In this document: one piece after another, positions 60,146-64,000 of the stretch | How the letters are laid out: each line of letters opens with the position of its first letter | How positions within the stretch are numbered: position 1 is the stretch's first letter | NCBI GenBank assembly: GCA_024229515.1 | Contig: JAAESI010000232.1 | Span: forward strand, 1-64,000 | Direction of reading: 5' to 3' | Length of the DNA: 64,000 nt | Source of the DNA: Pseudomonadota bacterium | GTDB taxonomy: Bacteria > Myxococcota_A > UBA796 > UBA9615 | Notes under the pieces: generated by a model | What the model was told of the DNA's origin: nothing | The model's input: only the letters and a program-made list of their open reading frames with translations | Database searches by the model: none | Made by a program: the position numbers and the translations under genes

Positions 60146-63036
60146 GCCTGCGACGGCTGCTCCTCCTGACCCCGCTCGTAGCTGCCACCGCGCTCACCAA
60201 CGGGTGCCCGCCGCCGGTGGACGACGACGACGCTTCGGCCGAGCCGTGCGACAACGCCGCTCCCCCGGTGGTGCTCGTCCAGGCGGTGGAGGACGACCAG
60301 CCGGTCGACTTCCCCGTCGAGGTGCTCGCCCAGGTGACCGATGAGGACGGCGTCAACACCGTCAGCCTCTACTACCGAACCGAGGGCCAGCCGGGCTTCA
60401 CGTTCGACTTCATGAGCAACGAGGGGACGGGCGACGAGAGCATCTACGTCGGCCAGATCCCCGCCACCGTCGTGCAGGACCCCGGCGTCGAGTACTACGT
60501 GCGCGCCACGGACCGCTCGACGGGCTGCCAGGAAGAGGCGTTCGAGCCCGCCGCGGGCGAAGACGGCCCCGCCCACTTCTCGACCCTGCTCGAGCTCCAG
60601 CCGCTGCCCTACTACGAGGACTTCGAGACCTCAGTCGGCTGCTCGGGGGAGGGGACCGACGTCGATGAGCTCAACTGGGCCTCGGTCATCACCTCGTTCC
60701 TCGAGGGCACCCACGCCTGGCGCCTGACCGACCGCAACCCGCTCTCGGGCGAGTGCGCGGCGTTCCACAGCGAAGGCATCCCGGGCGGCTTCTGGGAGTG
60801 CCCGCCGCCGGACGGCAACGGCACCATCGAGCGCGACAACTGGCTGGTGTCCGAACCCCTCGACTTCTCGGGCAAGGACGAGATCGCGGTGCGCTGGTTC
60901 CAGCGGCGCGTCACCGGCGGCGCCTGCGCCGAGGTGCACAGCCTGTACGTCTCTACCGGCTCTCCCAACCCCGAGGCGGGCGAGTACGAGGCCGTCGTGG
61001 CGGAGCTCCCGTTCCCCGGATCGGCCTGGGAGAGCAGCGAGTGGTACGACCTGTCGGACTACGCCGGCAGCGAGCAGGTCTACGTCGCCCTGCAGTACGT
61101 GGGCGGCGCCGCCGGCCGCTGGCAGATCGACGACTTCTACGTGGGTGAGCCGCTCGCCGACCTCGTGCTCGACGAGGCGGGGCCGTTGGACTCGTCCGTG
61201 GCACCGGGCAGCACCGAGGTCTCCCTCGACGTCAGCATCACCAACATCAGCGATCTGTACGGCGCGCCCGCGCTGACCGCGACGCTGACCACGGCCGACG
61301 ATCTGCTCTCCATCACGGGCAGCGGCAACACCTTCGATGCGGCCGCCCCCGGCGCGACGGTCTCGGCCAACAGCGTCTTCCTGTTCGACGTGGACGTGAA
61401 CCACGCGGACAACGCGTACCTCGACTTCGCGATGACCCTGGACGACGGCGCGGACCACACCTGGACCGTCCCGATCCGCCTCCTCATGGGCGAACAGAGC
61501 ACGGTCGCAGTGACATACACCGCCGGCCTCGGCGGCGAGCTCGACCTCGAACTGGGGCACGGCTCCCCCAGCGCCCCCGACTACGCCGTCGAGACGAACG
61601 CCGCCGCCCTCGGCGGAGCCGCGTGGTCCTTCGACATCACGGAAGAGGCGACGGCCCTGCCGCCCCGCCCTGGCCCGGACCGCTGGTACCTGCGCGCCAC
61701 CGGCGGAGGCCTCGCCGCCTCCACCATCGACTCGGTCGTCTTCACCGTCGGCGGGGTCGAGTACACCGCCGATGCGGTGCCCGCGGACGTCGCCACCGAC
61801 GGCGAGGTGGTCCTCCTCATCCCGCCGCCGCCGGTGCTGGTGCTGGAGTCCTTCGTCTCCGATCCCGACCCCGCTGTGCCGGGTGCCTCGGTCACGCTGA
61901 GCGACCTGACGATCCGCAACACCTCGCGCGCGACCGCGGGCCCGGTGAGTTGCGTGATGGGCTCCTCTTCGGACGACGCCACCGGCTTCAGCGATGAGCC
62001 CGTCAGCTTCGGCGGGGCCGTGATCGAGACCGACACCACGGCGGTGGCGGACGGCCCCTTCACGTTCGACATCGCCGCCGCCCACATCGACAACACGCCG
62101 CTGCCGCTGACGCTGCTGTGCCTCGATGGGGCCGACACGCTGACCCACACCTTCGACTTCGAGGTGCCGTACGCGCACCCGACGGTGGAGTCGGTGCGCA
62201 TCGACGACGAGTTCGAGGACGACGATGAGCTCGCCGACCCGGGCGAAGCGGTCGACATCTACGTGCTCGCGCTGAACGACGGCGCCTTCGCCACCGACGG
62301 TCCCGTCACCGCCGAGGTCTCGCTGGGCACGGGCAGCACCGCCGTCGACGTGGTCGTCGGCAGCGTCACGCTGGAGTTCGGCGTCGACCCGTTGGAACCC
62401 GGCGTTCCCGTCGAGTCGACCAACGCCATCTCGATGTCCATCGGCGAAGACAACGCCCTGGGCGACTCGGTCCACCTGGACATCGTCTGGTCCGCGGGCG
62501 ACGACGAGTGGACCGAAGAGCTGATCGTGCAGGTCACCGACCTGCCCTGGTTCGACTGCCCCGAGGATCCCGATCCCGAGGGCGACCTCGCGCTCCCGTA
62601 CGACTTCGACATCGCCGGCTGCGCCTACCGCAGCGACGGGCTGATGCTCCAGGTCCGGGTGGACTCGTACGTGCCCTACGACCCCAACGTCGTCTTCGTG
62701 GACTGGGTCTTCTACGAGGTGCCGGCGCAGTACACGATCGAGTCCGTCGGCGGCGTGCCCGACTTCGAGGAGGGCTGCGTGCTCGCGCCCCAGCCGGATC
62801 CGCCGCTGGTGCCGAGCGAGCCCATCGACATCCTGTTCGAGGGCAACTCGATCATCGCGCGGATCGCCATCGTCGATCTGGGGGCCCTGGGCAACAACGT
62901 GCAGGTCGCGATCGGCGCAGGGAGCTGCCCTGACGTCTTCTTCTGCGACACCTACCCGCCGGGAGCGTTGAACTTCAACGTCGAGGCCGGCACCTACAAC
63001 TGCGACGGGAACTCCTTCATTCCTCTAAACTGGTAG
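60142..63036 (+). CDS. Large jelly-roll/Ig-repeat lipoprotein
   Basis: A 964-residue lipoprotein (lipobox LTNGC) followed by a short Asp-rich tether (VDDDDASAEP). Residues about 45-130 form an Ig-like module; about 156-336 a MAM/choice-of-anchor-J jelly roll (YYEDFETSVGCSGEGTD, WLVSEPLDFSGKDEIAVRWF); then several Ig-like modules with repeated S-V-APG-type starts (LDSSVAPGSTEVSLDVSITN, VSDPDPAVPGASVTLSDLTI). Probably an adhesin. GTG at 60142 is chosen because it overlaps the preceding stop (GTGA) and starts the signal peptide. Last gene of the operon. Confidence 0.85.
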   Translation: MSLRRLLLLTPLVAATALTNGCPPPVDDDDASAEPCDNAAPPVVLVQAVEDDQPVDFPVEVLAQVTDEDGVNTVSLYYRTEGQPGFTFDFMSNEGTGDESIYVGQIPATVVQDPGVEYYVRATDRSTGCQEEAFEPAAGEDGPAHFSTLLELQPLPYYEDFETSVGCSGEGTDVDELNWASVITSFLEGTHAWRLTDRNPLSGECAAFHSEGIPGGFWECPPPDGNGTIERDNWLVSEPLDFSGKDEIAVRWFQRRVTGGACAEVHSLYVSTGSPNPEAGEYEAVVAELPFPGSAWESSEWYDLSDYAGSEQVYVALQYVGGAAGRWQIDDFYVGEPLADLVLDEAGPLDSSVAPGSTEVSLDVSITNISDLYGAPALTATLTTADDLLSITGSGNTFDAAAPGATVSANSVFLFDVDVNHADNAYLDFAMTLDDGADHTWTVPIRLLMGEQSTVAVTYTAGLGGELDLELGHGSPSAPDYAVETNAAALGGAAWSFDITEEATALPPRPGPDRWYLRATGGGLAASTIDSVVFTVGGVEYTADAVPADVATDGEVVLLIPPPPVLVLESFVSDPDPAVPGASVTLSDLTIRNTSRATAGPVSCVMGSSSDDATGFSDEPVSFGGAVIETDTTAVADGPFTFDIAAAHIDNTPLPLTLLCLDGADTLTHTFDFEVPYAHPTVESVRIDDEFEDDDELADPGEAVDIYVLALNDGAFATDGPVTAEVSLGTGSTAVDVVVGSVTLEFGVDPLEPGVPVESTNAISMSIGEDNALGDSVHLDIVWSAGDDEWTEELIVQVTDLPWFDCPEDPDPEGDLALPYDFDIAGCAYRSDGLMLQVRVDSYVPYDPNVVFVDWVFYEVPAQYTIESVGGVPDFEEGCVLAPQPDPPLVPSEPIDILFEGNSIIARIAIVDLGALGNNVQVAIGAGSCPDVFFCDTYPPGALNFNVEAGTYNCDGNSFIPLNW

Positions 63037-63084
63037 TTCGAGCAAGAAGCGCCACAAGCGCAGAGCGCTCGAAGAGGAGCCTGT

Positions 63085-63885
63085 ATGGCCATGCTCGCGC
63101 TGCCCGACGGATACCATCTGTCGCTCTCGATCTCGCAGACCCTCTGGGCCGACCTGCTCGGCGAAGCCCTTCCGATCCAGGTCGGCACCGGCGAGTTCGA
63201 CTTGATCGATGCCGGTCGCAAGCTCCTCGACACCGCTGAGGATCAGATCAAGGGGCTGCTCGAAGGCGCCACCGAGAAGCTCGACGAGGCTCCCGTGCTG
63301 GGAAGCCCCGTGGTCAAGGGCGTGCGCGGACGCGCCAAGGGACTGGTCAAGCGCGGCGGCCGCTTCGCCCGCAACCGCATCAAGGAGTCGGTCAAGGTGA
63401 CCGGCCGCTGGCGCGCTCGGGTCAGCCGCGAAGGCAGTGACTTTGGCTACCACGACGCTGGCGTCACGCTCGATGCCCGCGCCATCTTCGAGGTCGAAGG
63501 CACCGCCGTGCTCTTCCGCGACCAGTTCGAGATTCCGTTCGCCATCGGGCGCGGCGTGGATGCGACCGCGAGCCTGGACGATGTGCACTACAGCAAGGAC
63601 CGCAAGCAGCTCGAGGGCAGCATCGCGAACGTCTCGCTGAGCCTCGGCAACAGCCTGCCCCTGCGCCTCCTGAAGGTCGCGGCGGACCGCGTCATCGACC
63701 GGCAGATCGGTCGGTTCAACCCCCTGCCGCTGATTCCGGGCAGCAAGCTCGAGAACATGATCACCCCCGGCGACGGCCCCCTGAAGCTGTCCGCCGGCAT
63801 CGACGACCTCCACGTCGGCATCAACGAAAAGGACCTGACCCTGTCGGTCCGGTTCGCGTTCAAGGGTTCGGGCGTCGCCGCTTAA
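63085..63885 (+). CDS. Hypothetical protein
   Basis: A 266-residue protein without signal peptide or transmembrane helix, of no family I recognise. It is rich in basic residues near 75-110 (RGRAKGLVKRGGRFARNRIK) and beta-structured thereafter (VTGRWRARVSREGSDFGYHD, VTLDARAIFEVEGTAVLF). A GGAG ribosome binding site precedes the ATG, and a TAAACT near 63027 may be a -10. It is separated from the lipoprotein operon by 48 bp, so it may be transcribed separately. Confidence 0.72.
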   Translation: MAMLALPDGYHLSLSISQTLWADLLGEALPIQVGTGEFDLIDAGRKLLDTAEDQIKGLLEGATEKLDEAPVLGSPVVKGVRGRAKGLVKRGGRFARNRIKESVKVTGRWRARVSREGSDFGYHDAGVTLDARAIFEVEGTAVLFRDQFEIPFAIGRGVDATASLDDVHYSKDRKQLEGSIANVSLSLGNSLPLRLLKVAADRVIDRQIGRFNPLPLIPGSKLENMITPGDGPLKLSAGIDDLHVGINEKDLTLSVRFAFKGSGVAA

Positions 63886-63886
63886 A

Positions 63887-64000
63887 GTTGAAATCGACGG
63901 GCTCATCGCCCGCTTGAGCATCCTCAATCCGGGTCGGGGCAACGCCCTGTCGCCCGCGATGATGGTGGCGTTCGCCGACGGCCTCGCCGCGGCCGCCGCC
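63887..64000 (+). CDS. Enoyl-CoA hydratase/isomerase (crotonase), N-terminal part
   Basis: Partial frame running off the window: VEIDGLIARLSILNPG, then RGNALSPAMMVAFADGLAAA resembles the first strands and the N-A-L-S/D-xxM motif of crotonase-superfamily enzymes. No ATG, GTG or TTG lies in this frame between the upstream in-frame stop (63836) and this segment; the first codon may be a rare start such as ATC, or the real start may be in another frame. The rest of the gene lies beyond the window. Confidence 0.6.

Overview
The window is GC-rich bacterial chromosome, densely coding on both strands (56 genes called; no tRNA, rRNA, CRISPR or insertion sequence seen). Several traits suggest a member of the former Deltaproteobacteria, most likely Myxococcota or a relative. 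These are many secreted lipoproteins with Asp-rich (DDDD-S/T/A) tethers, MopE-type CDGxDNDCDG calcium motifs, a Cys/hydrophobic/poly-Arg tail resembling MYXO-CTERM, a Ser/Thr kinase ending in a PEGA-like domain, and an ABCG transporter with two FHA domains. The lineage is inferred from these traits, not proven.

Layout. 149-11670 (minus strand) is housekeeping: an SDR, a sulfotransferase, an Asp-rich lipoprotein, a HAD phosphatase, Aat, a TtcA-type thiolase, a NudL-type Nudix hydrolase, RlmI, a GNAT and a TPR protein. 11769-22463 (plus) carries two small secreted proteins, the FHA-FHA-ABCG transporter, a VCBS-repeat surface protein fused to a TPR protein, and the PEGA kinase. 22460-28946 (minus) is one tightly overlapped tetR-tolC-adaptor-RND efflux operon with a candidate operator, preceded by ychF. 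30151-45264 is mixed: lipoproteins, a ferredoxin, a sulfatase-like hydrolase, a metallophosphoesterase, a LexA-like regulator lacking its peptidase dyad, proC, a BrkB protein, a thioredoxin-like protein, a parvulin and a TPR protein. 45261-54844 holds an SDR-SCP2-SCP2-MaoC multifunctional enzyme, membrane proteins, a truncated kinase joined to another protein's tail, and a CDP-sugar/glycosyltransferase operon ending downstream of rnhB. 55005-63036 (plus) is a five-gene lipoprotein operon behind the best sigma70-like promoter in the window, followed by a hypothetical gene and the start of a crotonase gene.

Expression signals. Many genes lack a Shine-Dalgarno sequence and instead have a TANNNT hexamer (TAGGNT, TATCCT, TACCCT, TAGACT) 6-8 nt before the start codon, the pattern expected for leaderless mRNAs. 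In at least three places the TAG stop codon of one gene forms the first half of the next gene's hexamer, and two divergent gene pairs have overlapping hexamers in 21-22 bp gaps. Genes inside operons overlap by ATGA, GTGA, TTGA or TGATG, and two convergent pairs share a CTAG.

Most likely to repay further study: the VCBS/TPR fusion with two palindromes at its joint, the kinase/cyclase-tail chimera, the LexA-like protein without Ser/Lys, the reordered multifunctional enzyme, the lipoprotein operon with calcium repeats inserted in a VWA domain, and the leaderless-promoter architecture. All functions are inferred from sequence reading alone; no database search was run.
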